From: Pseudobdellovibrionaceae bacterium
GTDB taxonomy: Bacteria; Bdellovibrionota; Bdellovibrionia; Bdellovibrionales; Bdellovibrionaceae
Assembly (NCBI GenBank): GCA_014376325.1
Contig: JACMRP010000291.1
Coordinates: 1-8,357 of the forward strand
DNA length: 8,357 bases
Direction of reading: 5' to 3'
In this document: one piece after another, positions 1 through 5,824 of the stretch
Position numbering within the stretch: position 1 is the stretch's first letter
Layout of the letters: each line of letters begins with the position of its first letter
The notes under the pieces: model-generated
Seen by the model: the letters and a program-made list of their open reading frames with translations, nothing else
What the model was told of the DNA's origin: nothing
The model's database searches: none
Position numbers and translations under genes: made by a program

Positions 1-2449
1 GATGTTCTACGACGATGCTGTCAAGGCCGCGCCGATTTTAGGAATCGCGCTCACGCAAAGAAATAAAAAATCTCAGGATGAAACCCCGATGTGCGGGATG
101 CCTCATCATTCGGTCGCGGGGCCCATCAACAAACTTTTAGCGCATGGACTGAAAGTCGCAATCTGCGATCAGATCGAAGATCCAAAACTCGCGAAGGGTT
201 TAGTCAAACGCGCCGTGACCCGCATTCTGACTCCGGGCATGGTTTACGATTCGGACACTCTCGACGGGACGATGGCTCATTACCTCGTTAGCTTCGACAA
301 AGACTCCATGAGTTTTCTTGATACTACCACGGGCGAAGCGTTTTACGTCGTTGGTGGCGACGCAAATACTTATCAACGATTTTTAGAAATTCTTCCGGTT
401 GCGGAGATCGTGCTGTCGACCGAGCAAAAGATGCTCTTTGAAAATAATAAAGTTCTGGTAAGCGTCCACGACAAGTTGCTTTCAGCAGACCATCCATTGT
501 TGCAACCAAAGGCGCCGGCATCTTCGGCAAGACTGCTGAGCTACGTGCAGAGTCTCGGTGGGGAAACTGCATTCCAGACGATTTCACCGTTTGCGGAAAA
601 AAACTTTCAACAGCGTTTAGAGCTTACTCCGATAACGTTAAGACATTTAGAAGTCTTCGCGACCTACAGAGGCGAAGGTTTGGGATCGCTGTTTCATGCG
701 GTCAATCGAACTTACACTTCTGCGGGCAGCAGGCTATTGCGTCAGTGGCTTAGCTTTCCTTTAACGGATCAGAAAAATATTGAAGCCCGCTACGACAAAA
801 TTGATCTTTGGCGCTCGAATCTGACCGAATTGAAGCGCGTTCGCCAGGTGCTATCGCAGATGGGCGATATCGAACGAAGACTTACCAAGATTTCGCAACC
901 CCAATGCAATGGTCGAGATCTGCTCGCAATTGCGGGAAGTGTGCGCGCGGGCTTAGCTGCACTCGAAATTGGCCATCAGCTGAAGCCGCTAACCAATTTG
1001 CAAACTCGGTCCATCGAAAGTCTGCATAAGATCTCGCAGAAAATCGAAACGACTTTAGTTGAGGACCCGCCGCTCGCGATCAAACAGGGTTACATAATAC
1101 GCCAAGGAGTCTCTGCGGAGCTGGATGAGTTGATTATGTTATCGACCCATTCTCAGGGGCTACTTGAAAAAATGGAAGCCGAAGAAAAACAGAAAACCGG
1201 CATCACCAGTTTAAAAATTCGTTACAACAATGTATTTGGTTATTACATCGAAATCACGAACACCCACAAAGACAAAGTGCCGAGTTATTACCAGCGCAAA
1301 CAAACTTTGGCGAACGCCGAACGTTATTGCACGGACGCTCTCATCGAACTTGAACGAAAAGTACTGACCGCGCAAACAAAGCGCGCGGACCTTGAAGGCG
1401 AATACTTCGAAACTTTGCGCAAAGAAATCCTTTCGAAGAACTCAGAGTTGATGATGCTCGCGCAAGAATGCAGTGAGCTCGACGTCATAACAGGTTTTGC
1501 GTGGCTAGCACTCGAAGAAAAATACGTTCGACCAATTTTTAGCCCCGCACGCGAAATGATCCTGAGAAGTTCGCGGCACCCGGTGGTCGAACAGACGGTT
1601 AAAAAGAATTTCGTTCCGAACGATCTAGAAATGAAGTCGGGCGGTTGTCTACTGTTAACGGGCCCGAACATGGCCGGCAAATCGACGTTGATGCGGCAGG
1701 TTGCCCTAACCACCATCCTTGCGCAGGCCGGAAGTTTTGTTCCTGCGGACAGCGCAGTTTTACCTCTTTACGATGCAATTTTCACCCGCATCGGGGCGAG
1801 CGATCAGTTGTCCGAAGGACTTTCGACTTTTATGGTAGAGATGACTGAGACCTCCGCGATGCTAAAAAATGCGACGGCGAAATCTTTGGTCATACTGGAC
1901 GAAGTTGGGCGGGGTACCAGCACTTTCGATGGCATGTGCCTTGCTCAGTCGATCCTGGAACACCTGCTTTCCGATGTCGGCCCGATGACTTTCTTCGCGA
2001 CTCATTACCATGAGCTCACTCAGCTCGAAAATAATTTTGGTCAAATACAGAATGCGCACATGACCGTTGCCGAGAAAGATGGGCAGATCCGTTTCTTGCA
2101 CACCTTGGTGCGTGGACCAGCCAAAAAATCCTACGGGATTCAAGTGGCAGAGCTTGCAGGTTTGCCGGCCATCGTGGTTCGTCGCGCGAAAGGTTTATTA
2201 AAACAAATCGAAAGCCAAAAATACGAAGCCACTTCCCAGTTGACGTTGATGGACCTGGACCTTGAAGCGCCTGTTCAAGAGGCGCCATTTCAAGAGGCGA
2301 TCCTGCAAGAAGACGTTGCCAAATTCATGCGTGAGGTGAAAAAATATCCACTCATGAAGACTAGCCCCATCGAAGCGATGAACCAGATCGCACGCTGGCA
2401 ACAGAATTTGGATCTGATCGAAATCCCTTTCGACCAAGAACCCAATTAG
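1..2449 (+). CDS. mutS: DNA mismatch repair protein MutS (5' truncated by window edge)
   Basis: MutS binds mispaired or looped bases in DNA, then uses ATP to form a sliding clamp that recruits the later repair proteins. The frame is open at the first base. 815 residues are visible, and by comparison with E. coli MutS about 38 N-terminal residues are missing, including the Phe-x-Glu mismatch-wedging motif. Residue numbers below count from the first visible Met. The mismatch-binding domain shows PMCGMPHHS (29-37). Connector, lever and clamp regions follow (e.g. FGYYIEITNTH near 415). The C-terminal ATPase has Walker A GPNMAGKST (554-562), Walker B LVILDEVGRGTST (catalytic D633/E634) and FATHYHEL, then the helix-turn-helix dimerisation segment. 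QLTLM (746-750) sits where E. coli MutS has its beta-clamp motif QMSLL. The full length would be about 853 aa, normal for the family. It appears intact and functional, and is followed closely by the glnD-type gene. Confidence 0.97.
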   Translation, partial: MFYDDAVKAAPILGIALTQRNKKSQDETPMCGMPHHSVAGPINKLLAHGLKVAICDQIEDPKLAKGLVKRAVTRILTPGMVYDSDTLDGTMAHYLVSFDKDSMSFLDTTTGEAFYVVGGDANTYQRFLEILPVAEIVLSTEQKMLFENNKVLVSVHDKLLSADHPLLQPKAPASSARLLSYVQSLGGETAFQTISPFAEKNFQQRLELTPITLRHLEVFATYRGEGLGSLFHAVNRTYTSAGSRLLRQWLSFPLTDQKNIEARYDKIDLWRSNLTELKRVRQVLSQMGDIERRLTKISQPQCNGRDLLAIAGSVRAGLAALEIGHQLKPLTNLQTRSIESLHKISQKIETTLVEDPPLAIKQGYIIRQGVSAELDELIMLSTHSQGLLEKMEAEEKQKTGITSLKIRYNNVFGYYIEITNTHKDKVPSYYQRKQTLANAERYCTDALIELERKVLTAQTKRADLEGEYFETLRKEILSKNSELMMLAQECSELDVITGFAWLALEEKYVRPIFSPAREMILRSSRHPVVEQTVKKNFVPNDLEMKSGGCLLLTGPNMAGKSTLMRQVALTTILAQAGSFVPADSAVLPLYDAIFTRIGASDQLSEGLSTFMVEMTETSAMLKNATAKSLVILDEVGRGTSTFDGMCLAQSILEHLLSDVGPMTFFATHYHELTQLENNFGQIQNAHMTVAEKDGQIRFLHTLVRGPAKKSYGIQVAELAGLPAIVVRRAKGLLKQIESQKYEATSQLTLMDLDLEAPVQEAPFQEAILQEDVAKFMREVKKYPLMKTSPIEAMNQIARWQQNLDLIEIPFDQEPN
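2273..2317 (+). repeat. Three-unit 15-bp in-frame tandem repeat in the MutS C-terminal linker
   Basis: The 11-mer ttcaagaggcg occurs at 2274-2284 and again at 2289-2299, with a degenerate third copy at about 2304-2314, giving a period of exactly 15 bp or five codons. The encoded units are VQEAP, FQEAI and LQEDV (visible residues 758-772). The repeat lies between the putative clamp-binding motif QLTLM and the C-terminal helices of MutS, a linker that varies in length in the family. It looks like a small duplication tolerated in a flexible region. Confidence 0.7.
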
Positions 2450-2455
2450 CGCGAC

Positions 2456-2461
2456 AAAGGA
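2456..2461 (+). promoter_or_regulatory. Ribosome binding site supporting the GTG start of the glnD-type gene
   Basis: The purine run aaagga ends 5 nt before a GTG codon at 2467. No in-frame ATG close by gives a better start, and only 17 nt separate the mutS stop from this GTG, so the non-AUG start is preferred. Confidence 0.6.
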
Positions 2462-2466
2462 TTCCC

Positions 2467-4761
2467 GTGAAGAGCTACCTCAGTCCGGAGCAAACGGAAA
2501 AAGCGAACGAAGTTTTTCCACCGGTGTTTTGGACGCCGAACGGGGACATCCGTTTTACTTCATACTTTGGTGGTCCGCAGTTTGCCGGATGGCTCGGTTC
2601 GCAACTAGAAGATAAACTCAAAACGTTTCCGGAATTTATTGAGTGCGAGCCGGTGCTTCTTGGATCCTGGTCTAGGGGTGAGCTTTGTCCTAACTCGGAT
2701 ATTGATTTATTATTCTGCGGTCCCGAAGTGAAAGTAAAATCTTTAACGGATCAAATGCACCAAGCAGGTTTGAAAGTCCGCTACCGTGTTCCGTCGAATT
2801 TGAATGACTGGACCGAAGGGGTCGAAACCTTCGACATTCTGGCCCTCTGGAAGGCGAAGCCGCTGAGCTCCGCTTCGGCGTCGAAGCTTTTGTTGCAGCA
2901 AAAAATGCTCTGGGAAAAGAAGAAGCAGATTCGCAATCGACTGTTCAAGGATTTGCTGAAAGAGCGACGAAGCCGCGAAGTTCGGTATAATTCAATTTCC
3001 AATTACCTCGAACCAAACTTAAAGTACGGCCCGGGTGGTCTGCGCGATATCGAACAAGCACTGCAAGTCTACGAACTGTTCGCCGATAAATTTCATAATC
3101 CTGCGCACGCGCTCAGCGTTTTAAACTATCACAAAGCTTATTTGTTAACGCTTCGTCAGAAGCTTCACTTGACGGGTTTCGGTGAAGTGCTCGTGAACAC
3201 TGCGCAATTCGATCTTGCGAAGTTTTTTAATTTCAAAACGCATAAAGACTTTATGCGTGATTTAGAACGCGGGCTTTCGCGAAGTCACTTTTACGTGAAC
3301 TGGATGTTCGCGGTCGCCAGCAGCTCACCGAAACAACTCGAAGAAGCGCGCAGCTGGAAATTTTCGGTGCCACAAAATTTTATCGATGTACTGAAGAAAA
3401 ATCCCGAGCCTTTGGGCCAGCAAAAGATCCGTGAAAACATGGACTCTTTGTTAAGCGAAAAGACCGAAGGTAAAAATTTTAAATGGTTCGGTAAAGTTCT
3501 GACCGAAATGCTGATGCCCAAAACCCCAAAAGAGTACGTTGTCAGCGTTTTCGAATCGCGTTTGATTGATAAAATACTGCCATCGATCCGCCACTTAGTG
3601 GGTTATGTTCAACATGATCAGTACCATCGGTACACGGCAGACGTGCACATCATGCAGGCCTGCTTACTTTTAAAGGATATCTATAAAAACCCCAAACTGT
3701 TGGGGCCACTGAAAGATCTGCACGGAGCGCTATCTGAAGAAAGTTGGCGAATTCTTTCTTGGTCCTGTCTGTATCACGATCTGGCGAAGGGGCTGAACAC
3801 CGACGACCATTCTGACCTTGGCGTTAGTATCGTGGAAAAAGACTTTAAGAAATATGGCTTCAATAAAAAGTTTACCGAAGAAGTGTCGTGGATGGTGAAA
3901 AACCACTTAGAACTTTCAATTGCGGCTTTCAGAAAAAATCCTAAGTCCCGAAAAACTTGGGAAGATCTCGAAGCAAAAGGAGTGCGTGCCGAACGATTGC
4001 GGCGCTTAGCCGTATTTACGGTCATTGATATTTGCGCGACCAATCCCGAAGCCTGGAATGAGTGGAAGGGTCGCTTGTTAAAAGAGCTCCTGGATGCGCT
4101 TGATGCGGCCAGTACGAAAAATTATTTTTCGTTAAAGGAATCTCTGCAGAAAAAAAAGCTGAAAGATTTCGACCAGATGTTAGAGGATTTTGACGTCTTT
4201 GTTTTAGAAAGTTTACCGACCGCGATGTTAGCCGAAGACCTTAAATCCGCAAGGTCCAGCGGCGATGCGCTCCCGCCTTTAGTCGTAAAAAAGGGCAAAG
4301 AACTTTGGGTGCGGTTTCACGCCAAAAAAGATCAGGAAGGTCTGCTCGCAAATTACGTGCAGCGACTTTACGCTTTGGGACTCAGCATCCGGCACGCCAG
4401 CATTCAGACTTTGCCAGAGGTTGGGGTTTACGACTGGTTTCAGGTTAGCAGCTCTAAGAGTGTCGCGATGATCGAAAAAATAATAAAGAACTCGCAAGGC
4501 GGGGAAAAACAAATTCCTAAAGTTGATTACGACAAAATCGAATGGGTATCAATCGACGATGAAGAGTGGGTTTTAAGTTTTAACGGCAAGGACCAAGCCG
4601 GATTTCTGGCCCGCGCAACGAAGTCGCTGGCGGACTTAGGTTTAAGTATCCGCTCGGCGCGCGTGCACACTTGGGGACATCAAGTGAATGATATTTTTAT
4701 GCTAAGGCCATCGGCAATAGCGCCGGAAGAGCTTTTAAAAGAAATCAATCGAAGCTTCTAA
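2467..4761 (+). CDS. glnD: [Protein-PII] uridylyltransferase / uridylyl-removing enzyme, GlnD family
   Basis: GlnD is the cytoplasmic glutamine sensor that adds UMP to PII proteins when nitrogen is short and removes it when glutamine is plentiful. The 764 residues contain every expected part in order. The nucleotidyltransferase core is G66-SWSRGE followed by D78-x-D80. The family signature EPNLKYGPGGLRDIE lies near residues 181-195. An HD hydrolase domain has metal-ligand candidates H394, H437-D438, H448 and H480. Two C-terminal ACT domains lie at about 612-665 and 701-750, with DQEGLLA and DQAGFLA loops. The start is a GTG with an aaagga site. It is about 120 residues shorter than E. coli GlnD (about 890), largely in the N-terminal helical region. 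The core reads GSWSRGE where many GlnDs have GGYGRGE, although the key G-S/G and D-x-D are kept. No PII (glnB) or ammonium transporter gene is nearby. Co-transcription with mutS is likely from the spacing, but no functional link is implied. Confidence 0.9.
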   Translation: MKSYLSPEQTEKANEVFPPVFWTPNGDIRFTSYFGGPQFAGWLGSQLEDKLKTFPEFIECEPVLLGSWSRGELCPNSDIDLLFCGPEVKVKSLTDQMHQAGLKVRYRVPSNLNDWTEGVETFDILALWKAKPLSSASASKLLLQQKMLWEKKKQIRNRLFKDLLKERRSREVRYNSISNYLEPNLKYGPGGLRDIEQALQVYELFADKFHNPAHALSVLNYHKAYLLTLRQKLHLTGFGEVLVNTAQFDLAKFFNFKTHKDFMRDLERGLSRSHFYVNWMFAVASSSPKQLEEARSWKFSVPQNFIDVLKKNPEPLGQQKIRENMDSLLSEKTEGKNFKWFGKVLTEMLMPKTPKEYVVSVFESRLIDKILPSIRHLVGYVQHDQYHRYTADVHIMQACLLLKDIYKNPKLLGPLKDLHGALSEESWRILSWSCLYHDLAKGLNTDDHSDLGVSIVEKDFKKYGFNKKFTEEVSWMVKNHLELSIAAFRKNPKSRKTWEDLEAKGVRAERLRRLAVFTVIDICATNPEAWNEWKGRLLKELLDALDAASTKNYFSLKESLQKKKLKDFDQMLEDFDVFVLESLPTAMLAEDLKSARSSGDALPPLVVKKGKELWVRFHAKKDQEGLLANYVQRLYALGLSIRHASIQTLPEVGVYDWFQVSSSKSVAMIEKIIKNSQGGEKQIPKVDYDKIEWVSIDDEEWVLSFNGKDQAGFLARATKSLADLGLSIRSARVHTWGHQVNDIFMLRPSAIAPEELLKEINRSF

Positions 4762-5006
4762 CTGGAGCAGAATCCGAATCAACCTGGGCACTTTTCCCTA
4801 GCGTCGTAAGACAAAATGGGACCAAATAATCTTCAGCTCATAACGAGTAAATACCAAACACCAGAACCTTTGTGTCGGCGGAGAAGTTAAAAAACTGCGA
4901 TGTGACATGATATATCGATGTTTCTAATTGCAGAATGCGCAGCGGGAACGCGATCGCGCTTGCTACTAAGTTCCAGGCCAATCTCTGGACTTAGGTTGTA
5001 AATAAT
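4762..5006 (+). other. Non-coding stretch between the glnD-type gene and a strong terminator
   Basis: I find no convincing coding sequence in this 245-nt stretch on either strand. Its first half (4762-4880) shows nothing recognisable. The second half carries a weak promoter-like arrangement and two hairpins (described separately) leading into the terminator. It may be a long 3' untranslated region of the mutS-glnD transcript or hold a small RNA gene. Confidence 0.6.
4887..4916 (+). promoter_or_regulatory. Weak candidate promoter ahead of the structured non-coding segment
   Basis: TTAAAA (4887-4892, four of six matches to TTGACA) lies 18 nt before TATATC (4911-4916), which is preceded by TG at 4908-4909, giving an extended -10 form (TGn). 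The -10 hexamer matches only four of six bases and lacks the final T. A start near 4922 would give an RNA of about 120 nt ending at the terminator. This is by-eye matching only. Confidence 0.25.
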
Positions 5007-5041
5007 AAAAACCACATTAGCAGTGCCGATGTGGTTTTTTT
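4922..5041 (+). ncRNA. Candidate structured small RNA (speculative)
   Basis: The segment folds by eye into three consecutive hairpins. The first pairs 4939-4944 with 4957-4963 around one bulged T. The second pairs 4966-4976 with 4985-4994, ten pairs with one bulge and an 8-nt loop. The third is the terminator at 5007-5039. A promoter-like element sits just upstream and there is no open reading frame of note. It could equally be the 3' end of the glnD mRNA, processed or not. I do not recognise it as a known RNA family. Confidence 0.3.
5007..5041. terminator. Strong bidirectional rho-independent terminator
   Basis: An 11-bp perfect stem pairs aaaaaccacat (5007-5017) with atgtggttttt (5029-5039) around an 11-nt loop. 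It ends in a run of seven T on the + strand (5035-5041). On the opposite strand the A-rich left side (aataataaaa) gives a T-rich tail, so it can also stop the leftward small genes ending at 5072. Its place between converging transcription units fits a shared terminator. Confidence 0.9.
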
Positions 5042-5071
5042 ATTTTACTTACGAAATTTTTGTAATCGAAG

Positions 5072-5272
5072 CTATCTGTTCGAAGTGTCTTGATTGGTTT
5101 TCTTGCGAGTGCCCGCAGCGCCGGTGTGATTTCTCCAGTTGTATTCTGGATCGGTCTTTGTGCGGTTATGCCAGGAGTCCCATTTTTTCTTAGGGAGTTT
5201 GTGGCTGACGTTGCCTTTTTCATCGAAAATATCTGGATCTTTACCGAAGAAGAAATCTAATACTCTGCCCAT
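5072..5272 (-). CDS. Small charged hypothetical protein (66 aa)
   Basis: The product is a 66-residue cytoplasmic-looking protein beginning MGRVLDFFFGKDPDIFDEKG and ending in a basic, Asn/Thr-rich tail. There is no signal peptide, membrane span or cysteine. The middle (PKKKWDSWHNR) is Trp- and Lys-rich. The start is supported by GGGAG eight nt upstream of ATG. The overlapping frame at 5017-5223 lacks this and runs through the terminator, so I prefer this frame. It lies 55 nt downstream of the exported-protein gene on the same strand and 32 nt before the bidirectional terminator. I do not know the family. The native-like sequence and good ribosome site argue that it is a real gene of unknown function. 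Confidence 0.7.
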   Translation of the reverse strand: MGRVLDFFFGKDPDIFDEKGNVSHKLPKKKWDSWHNRTKTDPEYNWRNHTGAAGTRKKTNQDTSNR

Positions 5273-5305
5273 GTTGTTACTCCCGTTGTTTCATTTATAA
5301 AACAA

Positions 5306-5339
5306 AGGGTCCGCGCAGTCTAATGTTTTAGCTGCGTGG
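5306..5339 (-). terminator. Imperfect hairpin between the two leftward genes, possible weak terminator or attenuator
   Basis: Read on the - strand, ccacgcag (5339-5332) can pair with ctgcgcgg (5318-5311), seven pairs with one A-C mismatch. Three further pairs (cta/tag) are possible within the loop. The T-rich tract tttgtttta follows. The stop codon of the 91-aa gene lies in the loop. Such an element could lower readthrough into the 66-aa gene. The mismatch and broken T tract make this uncertain. Confidence 0.35.
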
Positions 5340-5603
5340 ATTTGCACATACGTCGATGATATCAAGGCCCTCGTCTTCAGCGACGCGGCGATTGCCTTTG
5401 TAGTGACTAAAGCAGGCTTGGGCTGCGGCTTCGTAGGCCACTTCGTAGCTTGGTGCCGTGCGGGCGTAATCAAAAGAGTTCCCTTTGAGCTTAAATTTAA
5501 AGCTGTATTCCTTTTGTGTCGGCGCAGTTTCGATCCATGCCGAACTGACCGAAGTGAAAGCCGTGATCAGGGTCAGGATGCTTAAAAATAAAGACTTTTT
5601 CAT
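5328..5603 (-). CDS. Small exported protein with two cysteines, unknown function (91 aa)
   Basis: The N-terminus MKKSLFLSILTLITAFTSV is a classic Sec signal peptide (Lys-Lys, then a hydrophobic core). A likely signal peptidase I site follows S-S-A at residue 22, leaving about 69 residues. There is no lipobox cysteine, so a soluble periplasmic or secreted product is expected. The mature part has a basic beta-like stretch (EYSFKFKLKG), an alanine-rich helix and two cysteines (C64, C86) that could form a disulfide outside the cytoplasm. A GGAGG ribosome site (complement of 5608-5612) sits 4 nt from ATG. It is the first gene of the leftward pair and is divergent from the exported 417-aa gene. I do not recognise the family. 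Confidence 0.75.
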   Translation of the reverse strand: MKKSLFLSILTLITAFTSVSSAWIETAPTQKEYSFKFKLKGNSFDYARTAPSYEVAYEAAAQACFSHYKGNRRVAEDEGLDIIDVCANPRS

Positions 5604-5616
5604 AAATCCTCCGAGC

Positions 5617-5639
5617 GGGCTGTCTTCATTCGACGGCCC
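5617..5639 (-). promoter_or_regulatory. Small hairpin in the leader of the exported 91-aa gene
   Basis: In the leftward transcript gggc pairs with gccc and gtc with gac, separated by one C-A mismatch, around a 7-nt loop. The 3' edge of the hairpin is 4 nt upstream of the GGAGG ribosome site. It might tune translation or mRNA stability. It is small and could be chance. Confidence 0.3.
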
Positions 5640-5700
5640 TTGCTAAAGAGAGCTGCAAGCGGGGGGCCGAAGTGTTCAACGGTCTTGTTGGGAGTGCTTT

Positions 5701-5717
5701 GTAAGTAGCTGTAAGTA
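5701..5717. repeat. Direct repeat GTAAGTA, two copies 10 bp apart
   Basis: GTAAGTA occurs at 5701-5707 and again at 5711-5717, separated by gct. The 10-bp period places both copies on the same face of the DNA. They sit about 27-43 bp before the -10-like CATAAT for the rightward gene, where an activator would bind. No regulator is identified. Confidence 0.4.
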
Positions 5718-5743
5718 TTAATGAAAAATATCTCAGAGTGATA

Positions 5744-5749
5744 CATAAT
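5744..5749 (+). promoter_or_regulatory. Candidate -10 element for the three-gene rightward unit
   Basis: CATAAT matches five of six bases of TATAAT. No recognisable -35 hexamer lies 16-18 nt upstream, where the sequence is A-rich, which would suit an activator-dependent promoter together with the nearby direct repeat. A start near 5756 would leave a leader of about 70 nt. Confidence 0.35.
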
Positions 5750-5824
5750 TGTTGTTGCCAAAGATCTGCCACGGTGACACTTTTGGGGGCTTAGTTGTGC
5801 AGAGTTCTAACAGGGGGAGCATCC

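Larger units (their letters stand above)
5604..5824. other. Divergent intergenic region holding control elements for both directions
   Basis: This 221-bp region separates two oppositely oriented genes that both encode exported proteins. It contains a short hairpin close to the leftward gene's ribosome site, a phased direct repeat, and a -10-like element for the rightward gene (listed separately). I could not identify a convincing promoter for the leftward pair by eye. Confidence 0.6.

Noticed and set aside
1324..1716. 130-aa open frame on the - strand inside mutS
   Set aside because: It lies fully opposite a strongly conserved MutS ATPase region, has no ribosome site of note and a low-complexity Ser/Arg-rich product; it is a shadow of mutS codon use.
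4765..4795. tRNA T-arm-like sequence after glnD
   Set aside because: It lacks the GTTCRANNC T-loop signature and no acceptor stem or D-arm could be assembled.
4881..4900. Resemblance to a stretch of the 3' half of E. coli 6S RNA (gagaag...aaactgcga)
   Set aside because: The match is short, recalled by eye, and I could not find the complementary 5' half needed for the long 6S rod; probably chance.
4949..4958. Perfect 10-bp palindrome CGCGATCGCG
   Set aside because: It is a single isolated copy, expected occasionally by chance; no second copy or partner feature was seen.
5017..5223. 68-aa - strand frame overlapping the 66-aa gene
   Set aside because: It runs into the terminator stem, lacks a good ribosome site, and its product is biased and less protein-like than that of the overlapping 66-aa frame.
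5795..5824. TTG start 10 codons upstream for the 417-aa exported protein
   Set aside because: It would put extra residues before the signal peptide and has no good ribosome site at the right distance, whereas GTG at 5825 has gggggag and begins directly with the Lys-containing signal peptide.
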